Below are positions 51,075 to 60,170 of a DNA stretch of 64,000 bases, in pieces. Each line of letters opens with the position of its first letter. The stretch's first letter is position 1. The notes beneath the pieces are model-generated. The model made no database searches and had not been told where the DNA came from. It saw only the letters and a program-made list of their open reading frames with translations. This stretch comes from Larkinella terrae (GTDB lineage Bacteria; Bacteroidota; Bacteroidia; Cytophagales; Spirosomataceae), in the NCBI RefSeq assembly GCF_009668025.1, contig NZ_WJXZ01000014.1, positions 62,001-126,000 of the forward strand, in the 5' to 3' direction. A program made the position numbers and the translations under genes.

Positions 51075-52352
51075 ATGAAAAACCGGATGGCGAAACTGCG
51101 CAAAAAAGAGGCCGGTTTCATCCTAAGTGTCCTGCTCAGTGGCAGCCTTTTCGCGCAATCTCCCCGCACGCTGACACTTCCCGAAGCCATTGCCGAAGCC
51201 CGGCAGCACAACCCGGTTTTGCGGGCCGAACAGCTTTCCATTCAATCATCCCTGGCTGATGTCGTAACCGCCGGTCTGCGCCCCAATCCGGTGCTCAACA
51301 ATCAGACGTTGCAACTGGTTAAACCGGCTGCGTTTCCGGAAAATACCGGCGCATTGAATAACCGCAACCGGCAGGTCTGGTGGCAGTTGACGACGCCCGT
51401 CAATGTGGCCCGCAAGCGTCAGAAAGCCGTTGCCCTCGCCGAACAGGGCGTTGAACTGACCCGCCGGAATGTGGCCGAAACGGAGCGGAATCTGTTGCTC
51501 GACGTGGGCAACCAATGGCTCGATGCCTGGACCGCCCGGCGTCGGCTCGAACTGATTCTGGAGGCCCAGCAAAACATCGACACGCTCGTTACCATCAATC
51601 AGGTACGCCTTCGGAATCAGGTGATTACGAAAACCGATCTGTTGCGAACCCAGATTCTGGCCGATCAATACCGGCTCCGCAGCCAGACCACCCGCCAGGA
51701 ATACCAGAACCAACTGCTGCTGCTGAAACGCCTGCTGGGAACCGCCGACAGCCTCGACATTTCGATGGATGACACGGCGCTGGCCTGGAAAACCGGTCCT
51801 GCTGATACGCTCATTACGCGGGCGCACCTCAAACGTTCGGACGTCCGGGTAGCCGAACAGGCCATTGAAGTGTCGACCCAGAATACCCGTTTGCAGGAAG
51901 CCCTGCGGGCACCCCAGCCCGAAGTTGGGGCGATTTACAATCCCCAGAACAGCGTTCCCTACGTCGGGTTTTACGGGACTTTGCCACTGCCGTTTTTCAA
52001 CAAAAATCAGGGCGGAATCCAGAAAGCGAAAGTGCAGCAGGAACAGGCCCGGCAGGTGGCCGATTACACCCGGCTCCAGGTGCAGACGGAAGTGCAAACC
52101 GCTTACCGCAGTTACCTGACGCAGCGCGGAAATGTTGACCGGTATGAGGGTATTCTGCAGCAGTCGGAACAGATTCTGACCAGTGTCCGCTATGCCTATC
52201 TGAAAGGCGGAACGACCATTGTCGATTACCTGGAAGCCCAGCGTTCGTGGCTCGATGTTCAGCAAACGTACCTCGATGCGCAGGAATCCTACCGGCGCAG
52301 CCTGCTTCAATTGTGGTTTGTAACGGGGCAGATGCCAACCCAAAACCGATGA
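51075..52352 (+). CDS. TolC/CzcC-family outer-membrane efflux protein
   Basis: This 425-residue protein has an N-terminal export signal (FILSVLLSGSLFAQS after a basic stretch) and two OEP repeats of long helices (TLPEAIAEARQHNPVLRAEQ near residue 40; NRNRQVWWQLTTPVNVARKRQKA) typical of CzcC/CusC. It forms the outer-membrane duct of the tripartite pump. Its start is preceded by AAGGAGG with four bases spacing, which decides the start. Stop overlaps the adaptor ATG (ATGA). Confidence 0.9.
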   Translation: MKNRMAKLRKKEAGFILSVLLSGSLFAQSPRTLTLPEAIAEARQHNPVLRAEQLSIQSSLADVVTAGLRPNPVLNNQTLQLVKPAAFPENTGALNNRNRQVWWQLTTPVNVARKRQKAVALAEQGVELTRRNVAETERNLLLDVGNQWLDAWTARRRLELILEAQQNIDTLVTINQVRLRNQVITKTDLLRTQILADQYRLRSQTTRQEYQNQLLLLKRLLGTADSLDISMDDTALAWKTGPADTLITRAHLKRSDVRVAEQAIEVSTQNTRLQEALRAPQPEVGAIYNPQNSVPYVGFYGTLPLPFFNKNQGGIQKAKVQQEQARQVADYTRLQVQTEVQTAYRSYLTQRGNVDRYEGILQQSEQILTSVRYAYLKGGTTIVDYLEAQRSWLDVQQTYLDAQESYRRSLLQLWFVTGQMPTQNR

Positions 52353-53368
52353 AAATGAATAAGATAACTCTGGGCCTGCTGGTGATGGTGTGCGGCACGG
52401 CCTGCCAGGAAAAACCGTCGGCGGTGGCCGTTCAGAAACCGGTTTCGCGCCCCGTTGTGCAGGACAGCGGTCGGTTGATCGAGGTGGGCCCCGATTCGAC
52501 GACCATCCGGTTTTTCCAAACCGAGTCGGTACAAAACCGCAGTTTAACGGCTGATTATCAGGCTCCGGCCCATGTCGTAGCCACGGTGATCGGTTCGGGG
52601 GAAAGTGAAGGAAAACCGATGGTTTTGTTTGATAACCCGGATCTGACCGACAATTATTCGCAGTTGCAGCAACACCTGACCAACATCCGCCAACTTCAGG
52701 ACGTCAACATGAAGCAGAAACTGATTGAGCTGGATCGGGCCAAAGACCTTGCCGAACACGGAGCCGCCACGGGGCGCGAAGTGCTGGAAGCGCAGTCGGC
52801 GCTGGCGATGGTGCGGACCAATCTGGCCAACGAACGCGCGCTGCTGTCGGAGCACGAAACCAAATTGAAACTGGCCGGATTCGATCCGGTTAGCCTCCAG
52901 CGCGCCCGACCCGGGCAAGCCTGGCTGATTTGTGATGTGCCTGAAAGTCAGGTGAATAAATTGAAAGTGGGCCATGTCGCCACGATCCGGTTCACAGCCT
53001 ATCCCGACGAAACCGTCAGCGGTCGCATCGAGTCGTTCGGCGACGTGGTCGACAATGTGACCCGAACCATCAAGCTCCGCATCCGCCTGGATAATCCGGC
53101 GGGAAAATTCCGGGCGGGGATGTTTGCCACGGTTTCGTTTGGAATTTCCGAAGGCCAGTTTATGTCGCTGCCGCAAACCGCTCTGGTGACCGTTCAGGGA
53201 AAAGATTACGTATTTATCAAGTCGGCACCCCGCCGGTTCGAACGCCGGGAAGTGACGCTGGGCCAGCAGATTGGCGACCGGATTGTGGTTTTTCACGGAC
53301 TAAAAGAAGCAGAAGCGGTGGTAATCAAAGGCACCATGCAGCTCAAAGGGCTGAGTTTCGGGTATTAA
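52349..53368 (+). CDS. Efflux RND periplasmic adaptor lipoprotein
   Basis: This 339-residue membrane-fusion protein has a lipobox (VMVCGTAC, acylated Cys about residue 19), a short hairpin (KLIELDRAKDLAEHGAATGREVLEA), then a beta-barrel domain (WLICDVPESQVNKLKVGHVA) and membrane-proximal domain (SLPQTALVTVQGKDYVF). It links the outer-membrane duct and the RND pump. There is no obvious Met/His metal-binding N-terminus. It is coupled to the TolC-like gene by a four-base overlap and lies three bases from the pump gene. Confidence 0.9.
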   Translation: MKMNKITLGLLVMVCGTACQEKPSAVAVQKPVSRPVVQDSGRLIEVGPDSTTIRFFQTESVQNRSLTADYQAPAHVVATVIGSGESEGKPMVLFDNPDLTDNYSQLQQHLTNIRQLQDVNMKQKLIELDRAKDLAEHGAATGREVLEAQSALAMVRTNLANERALLSEHETKLKLAGFDPVSLQRARPGQAWLICDVPESQVNKLKVGHVATIRFTAYPDETVSGRIESFGDVVDNVTRTIKLRIRLDNPAGKFRAGMFATVSFGISEGQFMSLPQTALVTVQGKDYVFIKSAPRRFERREVTLGQQIGDRIVVFHGLKEAEAVVIKGTMQLKGLSFGY

Positions 53369-53371
53369 CGT

Positions 53372-56300
53372 ATGATACAGAACGCACTAAAGGTTGCCCT
53401 CGCCAACCGCACCGCTTTCGTCATTGCGGCCCTGTTGTTGATGGCGGCCGGGCTGGTTTGTTTCCGGTTTCTGAAAATTGAGGCCTACCCGGACATTGCC
53501 GATACGAACGTCATCGTGATTGCGCAATACGCCGGTCGGGCGGCTGAGGAAGTGGAACAGCAGGTCACAATTCCGCTCGAACGGGCCTTGAACAATACGC
53601 CCCGCGTCATTGCCCGCCGGTCGCGCACCATCTTCGGGCTGGCGGTCGTGCAGCTCAATTTCGAAGACGGAACGAACGATTATTTTGCCCGGCAACAAGT
53701 CATTGAACGGCTGGCAGCTGCGGAATTGCCCGACGGCGTCACGCCGGAACTGGGTCCGCTGACGACGGCGGTGGGCGAGATTTACCGCTACGTGGTGGAA
53801 GCTCCGCCGACCTTTTCGCCGATGCAGCTCCGCGATTTGCAGGATTGGGTCATCCGTCCGGCGCTGACGCAGGTTTCGGGCGTGGCCGACGTGGTGACGT
53901 TCGGCGGCCCCGTCAAACAGTATCACGTGCTGACCTCGCCGGATCGCTTGCGGAAATACAACCTGACGATGGAAACCATCATTCAGGCCGTGCAGGCCAA
54001 TAACCTGAATACCGGCGGCAGCATCGTCGAACGCGGTGGGCAGGGGTTTGCGGTGCGCGGTCTGGGCGCGATTCAGCGAGCCAGAGACATCGACAACATC
54101 GTGCTGACCACCATCAACGGCGTTCCGGTTTACATCCACGACGTCGCCAGCGTTGAGGTGGCGCCCCCCCAGCCGCAGGGAATTTTGGGCTATACGATTC
54201 CGGTGAAGGGCGTTGACGTCAATTCCGGGGTGGAAGGAATCGTCTCGCTGCGCCGGGGCGAAAACCCGACGGAGGTTCTGAAAGCACTCAAGGAGCGGAT
54301 TACCGATTTGCAGGACAACGAACTGCCCAAAGGCGTCAAATTACAGATTATATACGACCGCTCGACGCTGGTCAACTACACCCTCGAAACGGTATCGCAC
54401 ACGCTGCTGGAAGGTATTTCCATCGTCGTCATCATTCTGGTGCTGTTTCTGGGCGACATTCGTTCGGCGCTGGTGGTGGCCATTACCATTCCGTTTTCGC
54501 TGTTGTTTGCGTTTATCCTGATGAAACTGACCGGTATTCCGGCCAATCTGCTGTCGTTGGGTGCGATCGATTTCGGGATTATTGTCGACGGTGCCTGCGT
54601 AATGGCGGCTCACCTGATTCATTCATACCGACACGCGGCCGATCGGACGGCGGAATCGGGAAAACACCGGAAAAACATTGTGGCCCTGACCATTGAATCG
54701 GCGGGCGAAGTTGGGCGGGAAATCTTTTTTGCGGTGACCATCATCATTCTGGCGTATTTACCGATTCTGACCATGCAGCGCGTGGAGGGAAAACTCTTTT
54801 CGCCGATGGCGCTGACGCTGGCTTTCGCCGTGATTGGCTCAATGTTATTTGCCTTGACCCTGATCCCGGTTTTGATGACGTTCGTGTATCGGAAACAGGT
54901 TGAAACCGCTCAACCCGCCAAAAAGAAGCGGAAAACCGTTTTTGAACGCATCCAGGGTAGTTATGTTCGGATGGTCCTGCGAAGTTTGCAGAACCCCCGA
55001 GCGGTTTTTTTCGGCGGCCTGGCCGTGGTGCTCATCGTCATCGGTTTGGGCGTTCGCATCGGTACGGAGTTCCTGCCGACGCTGGATGAAGGATCGATTT
55101 TCATGCGCTCGTTCCTGCCCGCCGGTACGAACATCACGGAAAACCAGAAGATTGCCCCGGTGATTCGTCGGGTGGCGTCGCAGCATCCCCAGATCGAAAG
55201 CATCGTTACGCAATCGGGGCGGAATGACGACGGAACGGACCCGTTTCCGGCCAACCGGACCGAAATTCTGATGATTCTGAAACCATATAGCGGCTGGGTG
55301 CACGACACGACGAAGCAGCAATTGCTGACGACGATCAAAAGCCAGCTGGAAGAGCAATTGCCCGGTGCCAACCTGTCGTTCGGTCAGCCTATTATCGATC
55401 AGGTGACGGAAATTGTGACGGGTTCGGCCTCCGATCTGGCGATCAATCTGACCGGTTATGACCTGACGCTCCTGCGTTCCAAAGCCGATCAGGTGCTGAA
55501 AATTGTGCGCGGCATCGACGGCAGTTCCGAGTCCGGTATTGAGCAGGAGGGACCCCAGGCGCAGATGAGCATCAATATCAACCGCCAGCAGGTGGCCCGC
55601 TACGGCATCAATGTGGCCGCGATTCAGACGATGGTCGAAGCCGCCATTGGCGGAAAAGTGATCAGCACACTCTACGACGGACCCCGGCGTTACGACATTG
55701 TGGTGCGGTATTTACCCGAAAACCGCAATAACATCGACGTGATCCGCAGCCTGCAGGTTCCGTCGCCGGGCGGTTCCCTGATTCCGATGAGCCAGTTGGC
55801 AGATGTGCAACTGATTGACGGACAGACGAATATCTACCGACTGGATGGCAAACGGCTCGTCACGGTGCGGACCAACATCCGGGGGCGCGATCAGGGGAGT
55901 TTTGTGGCCGAAGCCCGGCGCAAAGTCCGGCAGCAGGTGACGCTGCCGCACGGTTATGCGGTGGCTTACGGTGGTCAATTCGAGAACCTGGAACGGGCGG
56001 GCAAGCAATTGACGGTGGCCATTCCGCTGACGGTGGTGATTGTGCTGGCGGTTTTGTTCCTGCTTTTCCAGTCGGTTCGTTACGCGCTGATGACGGTTGT
56101 CTGCGTGCTGTTCGGGCTGGCGGGCGGTATTGCGGCCTTGCTGCTGCGCGGCTATAACTTCAATGTATCGGCTGGGGTCGGTTTTGTTTCCCTCTTCGGT
56201 TTGTCGGTCATGGCCGGTGTGCTGTTGATTGCCGCTATCAACCGGGAGCGCGAAACCGGCGAAATGCCGCTTAAAATGGCGGTGGCCCACGCGTCGGGCG

Positions 56301-56545
56301 AGCAGTTGCGGGCTATTCTGATGATGCTGATCGTCGCGATCATCGGCTTGATTCCGGCGGCAACTTCTTCGGGCATTGGCTCGGACGTGCAGCGTCCGCT
56401 GGCGACGGTTATCATCGGCGGTTTGACCTCGACGCTCCTGTTTACACCTTTTCTGTTACCGCCTTTGTATTACTGGATAGAACGAAACCGCAGGAAAAAA
56501 ACGGTTCCTGAGCCCCAGGAAGTTGTTGAATCCTCCCGGACCTAA
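53372..56545 (+). CDS. CzcA/CusA-type RND efflux pump with an altered proton-relay residue
   Basis: This 1057-residue inner-membrane pump has two six-helix bundles, two large periplasmic loops and heavy-metal-efflux (HME) signatures such as PGVTPELGPLTT-like text near 130 and LTGIPANLLSLGAIDFGIIVDG. In CzcA, TM4 carries D402, D408 and E415 for proton transport. Here both Asp are present (DFGIIVDGACVMAAH) but the position of E415 is Ala. This may mean a changed proton path or a different substrate. The gene is the last of the operon; a nested palindrome follows. Confidence 0.88.
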   Translation: MIQNALKVALANRTAFVIAALLLMAAGLVCFRFLKIEAYPDIADTNVIVIAQYAGRAAEEVEQQVTIPLERALNNTPRVIARRSRTIFGLAVVQLNFEDGTNDYFARQQVIERLAAAELPDGVTPELGPLTTAVGEIYRYVVEAPPTFSPMQLRDLQDWVIRPALTQVSGVADVVTFGGPVKQYHVLTSPDRLRKYNLTMETIIQAVQANNLNTGGSIVERGGQGFAVRGLGAIQRARDIDNIVLTTINGVPVYIHDVASVEVAPPQPQGILGYTIPVKGVDVNSGVEGIVSLRRGENPTEVLKALKERITDLQDNELPKGVKLQIIYDRSTLVNYTLETVSHTLLEGISIVVIILVLFLGDIRSALVVAITIPFSLLFAFILMKLTGIPANLLSLGAIDFGIIVDGACVMAAHLIHSYRHAADRTAESGKHRKNIVALTIESAGEVGREIFFAVTIIILAYLPILTMQRVEGKLFSPMALTLAFAVIGSMLFALTLIPVLMTFVYRKQVETAQPAKKKRKTVFERIQGSYVRMVLRSLQNPRAVFFGGLAVVLIVIGLGVRIGTEFLPTLDEGSIFMRSFLPAGTNITENQKIAPVIRRVASQHPQIESIVTQSGRNDDGTDPFPANRTEILMILKPYSGWVHDTTKQQLLTTIKSQLEEQLPGANLSFGQPIIDQVTEIVTGSASDLAINLTGYDLTLLRSKADQVLKIVRGIDGSSESGIEQEGPQAQMSININRQQVARYGINVAAIQTMVEAAIGGKVISTLYDGPRRYDIVVRYLPENRNNIDVIRSLQVPSPGGSLIPMSQLADVQLIDGQTNIYRLDGKRLVTVRTNIRGRDQGSFVAEARRKVRQQVTLPHGYAVAYGGQFENLERAGKQLTVAIPLTVVIVLAVLFLLFQSVRYALMTVVCVLFGLAGGIAALLLRGYNFNVSAGVGFVSLFGLSVMAGVLLIAAINRERETGEMPLKMAVAHASGEQLRAILMMLIVAIIGLIPAATSSGIGSDVQRPLATVIIGGLTSTLLFTPFLLPPLYYWIERNRRKKTVPEPQEVVESSRT

Positions 56546-56597
56546 AAACCGGCTTTGAAACCGTCTGTTTTTCCGTCCACCGTGCCAGTGGCTTCAT

Positions 56598-56797
56598 CTA
56601 AAGATGCACCTTCTTTCTGGTCACGTAGAGACCGAATGTTGGTAGAAAATGAACCCGGTTCCACTGCTTTAGGTCGCGTAGCGATCGAACAAAAGGCGCG
56701 TGTTCGATCGCTACGCGACCAAAAGGGATGTGCTTAGAGAATTATACTATAAACATTCGGTCGCTACGCGACTAGAAAAGAGGTGCATCTACTTTAG
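56598..56797. repeat. Nested palindromic intergenic element (variant 3)
   Basis: Outer arms (CTAAAG...GATGCACCTT...ACCGAATGTT and the inverse at about 56752-56797) enclose a perfect 20-bp inner inverted repeat GGTCGCGTAGCGATCGAACA (56672-56691) with 56701-56720. The core is shared with 45471-45620. It fills most of the 290-base gap between convergent genes. Confidence 0.85.
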
Positions 56798-56835
56798 AGG
56801 AAGACACAGCCCACGGGTTTGGCATTTTGCATTGA

Positions 56836-57699
56836 TCAGGCTGTAGTACGTTCGGTTTCAAAACCGGTCGAAACCGTCAGTTCTTTCCAGGTTTCCAGAT
56901 CACTTTTTACGGCATCAATCTTTCCATAAGCCAGATCGTAGGCATCCTGTCCCAGGAATAAATGCAGGGGCGGATTGGCTTCCGATGCAATTTGAATGAT
57001 TGCGGCAACGGCTTTTTCGGGATCACCCGGCTGATTTCCGTTGATCTGCTGCTGGTGCGCCTGTTGCGAATCGCGGACCTCCCGGTAGGCATCGATCTGG
57101 TTTTTAGGAACGGCCAGCGAACCGGACGTCAGAAACTCCGTCCGGAAATAGCCGGGCTCAACCACGGTTACATGGATTCCCAGCGATTTAACTTCCGTAG
57201 CGAGCGATTCCGAAAATCCTTCGACGGCAAACTTGGTGGCGCAGTAAATCCCGAAACCGGGGAAGGCACCGGTAAAACCGCCAATGGAAGAAATATTGAA
57301 AATATGCCCGGATTGCTGCGCCCGCAGGTGTGGCAGCGCCTGCCGGATCACATTCAGCGAACCGAAAACGTTGACGTCAAAATTTTCGCGGGCCTCTTCG
57401 TCGGTCAGTTCCTCGACGCTGCCCAGCAAACCGTATCCGGCATTGTTCACCACCACATCGATTTGCCCGAAATGCCCGACGGTTTGGGCAATCGCGTCGG
57501 CCACGCTCGACTCGGTTTTCAGATCAACGGCCAGCGGCAGAAAACGATCGGCAGGCGCTTCGACCAACCGGCGCAGGTCGTCGAGATTCCGGGACGTGGC
57601 GGCAACATTATACCCGCCGTTCAACAACTGTTTTACCAATGAAAGTCCCAGACCTTTAGAGGCTCCGGTAACAAACCATACTTTCTGTGTGCTCATCAT
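56836..57699 (-). CDS. SDR-family oxidoreductase
   Basis: This 287-residue short-chain dehydrogenase has TGASKGLGLSL as the cofactor motif near residue 12, NNAGYGLLG, the catalytic Ser in ISSIGG and Tyr/Lys in YCATKFAVEG. This set with the AFPGFGIY insertion resembles the oxidoreductases commonly placed beside AraC regulators. Two ATG codons in tandem make the start uncertain by one codon. It lies 81 bases from the divergently or co-directionally regulated AraC gene on the same strand. Confidence 0.88.
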   Translation of the reverse strand: MMSTQKVWFVTGASKGLGLSLVKQLLNGGYNVAATSRNLDDLRRLVEAPADRFLPLAVDLKTESSVADAIAQTVGHFGQIDVVVNNAGYGLLGSVEELTDEEARENFDVNVFGSLNVIRQALPHLRAQQSGHIFNISSIGGFTGAFPGFGIYCATKFAVEGFSESLATEVKSLGIHVTVVEPGYFRTEFLTSGSLAVPKNQIDAYREVRDSQQAHQQQINGNQPGDPEKAVAAIIQIASEANPPLHLFLGQDAYDLAYGKIDAVKSDLETWKELTVSTGFETERTTA

Positions 57700-57780
57700 T
57701 TTGTGTGTTTAATGATGGGACAAAAGTAGGGGCATCGGGCGGGCGAAGCATTGCGGTTTTCAAACCGATACTTGCAAAAT

Positions 57781-58683
57781 TCAAACAGTCCGGAAAGCGG
57801 AGGGTGTCAGGTGGGTCTGTTTCTTGAAAAAGTTGTTGAAATGGGCCGGTTCTTCGAAACCGAGCGTATAACTGATTTCGGAAATATTCCAGTCCGTGTG
57901 TTTCAGCAGCGCTTTGGCTTCGCTGGCGAGTCGTTCGGCAATGTGATCGGTCGTCGTTTTTCCGGTGGTCTCCCGAATCGAGCGGTTCAGGTGGTTGACG
58001 TGGACCGAAAGCTGGTCGGCAAAATCCTTCGCCGATCGCAATTTGAACCGTTGGGAAGGCGACTCGATGGGAAACTGCCGTTCGAGCAATTCGCTGAAAA
58101 CCGCCGTGAGCCGCGATTTGGCGTCGGTTTGCTGATACAGCGTTTCCGTTGGCTGCATTTTAAGTGCGTAATGGATCAACTCCATCAGGTAATTCCGCAG
58201 CAGATCGTATTTATACGGATAATCCGAGCCAATTTCGTCGAGCATTTTCCGAAACAACTGGCTAACCTGTTCATCCTGCGTTTCATTCAGAACGTAAGCC
58301 GGTTTGCCGCCAATGGCGAACATGGGTAATTCGCTCAGGTTGCCCCGGAATTTTTCGGTAAAGAAAGCTTCCCTGAAAATGCAGAAAAAACCGCCGATGT
58401 CGTCGGACAGGGCTTCCCAGTTGTACGGCACCTGCGGGTTGAAAAACATCAGCGTTGGACCGTTGATATCCAGGCTTTTATCGGCGTAATGGTAAACATT
58501 TCGTCCGCGAATCAGCGTGACTTTGTAGAAATCCCGGCGGCTGTAGTTGACCGGTTCTTTGCCTTGACCAACGCAGTCCTCCAGCCGAAACACGTTGAAA
58601 TGTCCCCGGTCCTGTTGCAGGTTTTCGGGCAGCCAGTTGAATTTGATCTGGTAAAAGTCTTCGAGCGTTTCGGTCTTTTGCAT
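57781..58683 (-). CDS. AraC-family transcriptional regulator
   Basis: This 300-residue protein has an N-terminal cupin-like ligand domain (about 30-170; LMFFNPQVPYNWEAL, GGFFCIFREAFF) and a C-terminal AraC double helix-turn-helix (about 195-298; FADQLSVHVNHLNRSIRETTG and WNISEISYTLGFEEPAHFNNFFKKQTHLTP). It lies just upstream of the SDR gene in the same direction and probably controls it and itself. Inducer unknown. Confidence 0.9.
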   Translation of the reverse strand: MQKTETLEDFYQIKFNWLPENLQQDRGHFNVFRLEDCVGQGKEPVNYSRRDFYKVTLIRGRNVYHYADKSLDINGPTLMFFNPQVPYNWEALSDDIGGFFCIFREAFFTEKFRGNLSELPMFAIGGKPAYVLNETQDEQVSQLFRKMLDEIGSDYPYKYDLLRNYLMELIHYALKMQPTETLYQQTDAKSRLTAVFSELLERQFPIESPSQRFKLRSAKDFADQLSVHVNHLNRSIRETTGKTTTDHIAERLASEAKALLKHTDWNISEISYTLGFEEPAHFNNFFKKQTHLTPSAFRTV

Positions 58684-58744
58684 GACGCGAAGTTACGAAA
58701 TTCAAACCGGATTTTTAGAGTTAGGGAGGGCGGTTTCTTGAAAA

Positions 58745-58856
58745 ATGGTTGAATGGTTTTGATGGTTGGATGGTTAAAAATGGTTAAATGGCTGGTCGAG
58801 TAGGAAACCATTTAACCATTTTTAACCATCTAGCCATTTTTAGCCATCCAATATTA
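58745..58856. repeat. ATGGTT-unit inverted repeat
   Basis: A perfect 23-bp inverted repeat has arms at 58769-58791 and 58808-58830 (loop 16), made of ATGGTTAA units; further degenerate units flank it. It lies between the AraC gene's start and the end of the MoeB-like gene. Confidence 0.85.
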
Positions 58857-59999
58857 ATACACCTCCATTTCCGGCTGCACGTCGCGGGCCCAGCTGTTGA
58901 TGCCGCCCTGCAGGTTCATGAGGTTGGTGAAGCCGAATTCTTTCTGGAGATAATCGATGACGTACTGGCTGCGGATGCCATGGTGACAGTATACCACGAC
59001 CGGCCGGTCGGTGGGGATGCGTTTGACGTTGTTGGCAATGATGTTGACCGGAATCAAAACCGCATTGTCGAGGTGGCAGATGTTGTATTCGGGCCGCTCG
59101 CGGACGTCGAGCAGGAAAAAATCTTCCGATTGCGCCAGCCGATCGGCCAGTTCCAGGGCGGTAATGGACTGGCGAACGGCGGTTTTTACCGCAATCCGCT
59201 GGCCTTCTTCCCAGCCGTTCTGGGCGGCTGCTTCGGCATCGAGCCGACGGCGAACCCGGATTTTCTGGAACGACATCGCCAGCAAATCCACCATCAGCAA
59301 TTCTTCACTTAGCAAATGACCGATGCCCGTGATCAGTTTGATAACTTCATTGGCCTGATACGTCCCGATCACACCCGGCAAAACGCCCATCACGCCCGTT
59401 TCGGCGCAATTGGGAATCTCCATCTGATTCGGGAATTCGGGGAATAAACACCGGTAAGTGGGTCCGCGACGGACTTCTTCCGGCTGAACATCCGAAGCCG
59501 CCAGCCGGGCATTCAAAACCGCTACCTGTCCTTCAAACCGGTGAATGGCACCGTAGATAAACGGTTTTTCCTGCATCACACAGACGTCGTTGACCAGATA
59601 CCGAACGGTGAAGTTGTCGGTGCAGTCGACCACCAGATCGTACTCGTCGATCAGCGTGCGGGCGTTCGAGCGATCGAGGGCGTAAGCGTAGGCATTAAAC
59701 CGGATTTCCGGGTTTATTTTTTTGAGTGAATTTACGGCAATTGTCGCTTTGGGTTTTCCAACCTGCTCGGTGGTATAAAGCACCTGCCGCTGGAGGTTGC
59801 TGACGGCAACCGTATCCGGGTCGATCACGCCGATGGTACCCACGCCTGCCGCCGTCAGATAAAGCAAAACCGGACAACCCAACCCACCTGCGCCAACGAC
59901 CAGCACACGAGCCTGTTTTAATTTCAATTGGCCTTCCAAGCCGATTTCGGGGAGATTCAGGTGTTTTTCGTAACGAGCGTATTCCGCAGGTAAAAGCAT
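58854..59999 (-). CDS. MoeB/ThiF-like adenylyltransferase fused to rhodanese
   Basis: This 381-residue cytosolic protein has an E1-like domain (about 15-255) with VLVVGAGGLGCPVLLYL for ATP, DxxNLQRQ (in VAVSNLQRQVLY) and DCTDNFTVRYLVND, then a rhodanese domain (about 280-381) with the active Cys in VVVYCHHGIRS. It activates the C-terminus of a sulfur carrier (MoaD or ThiS) and supplies sulfur. Like MOCS3/MoeZ. The zinc CxxC pairs of MoeB are not evident. I chose the ATG at 59999; the frame runs 16 codons further without support. Confidence 0.88.
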   Translation of the reverse strand: MLLPAEYARYEKHLNLPEIGLEGQLKLKQARVLVVGAGGLGCPVLLYLTAAGVGTIGVIDPDTVAVSNLQRQVLYTTEQVGKPKATIAVNSLKKINPEIRFNAYAYALDRSNARTLIDEYDLVVDCTDNFTVRYLVNDVCVMQEKPFIYGAIHRFEGQVAVLNARLAASDVQPEEVRRGPTYRCLFPEFPNQMEIPNCAETGVMGVLPGVIGTYQANEVIKLITGIGHLLSEELLMVDLLAMSFQKIRVRRRLDAEAAAQNGWEEGQRIAVKTAVRQSITALELADRLAQSEDFFLLDVRERPEYNICHLDNAVLIPVNIIANNVKRIPTDRPVVVYCHHGIRSQYVIDYLQKEFGFTNLMNLQGGINSWARDVQPEMEVY

Positions 60000-60116
60000 A
60001 GCTATTTGTTGTTGAGTTTCCGCACTACATTTTAAACGAAAAAGCAATCCAATTTACATTCCCACTTCTAATTTTATTTTATGAACCGCCCTTAAGTAGA
60101 AATCCCGTATTCGCAC

Positions 60117-60145
60117 TTGCAAACCTGCTTAGCGGTTTTATCTTT
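60117..60145 (+). promoter_or_regulatory. Promoter of the DinB-family gene
   Basis: TTG at 60117-60119 is followed after 18 bases by TATCTTTG at 60138-60145, an exact -7 box, 26 bases before the ATG at 60171. Confidence 0.6.
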
Positions 60146-60170
60146 GGTACTCAAACAATTAACCTTCGCC

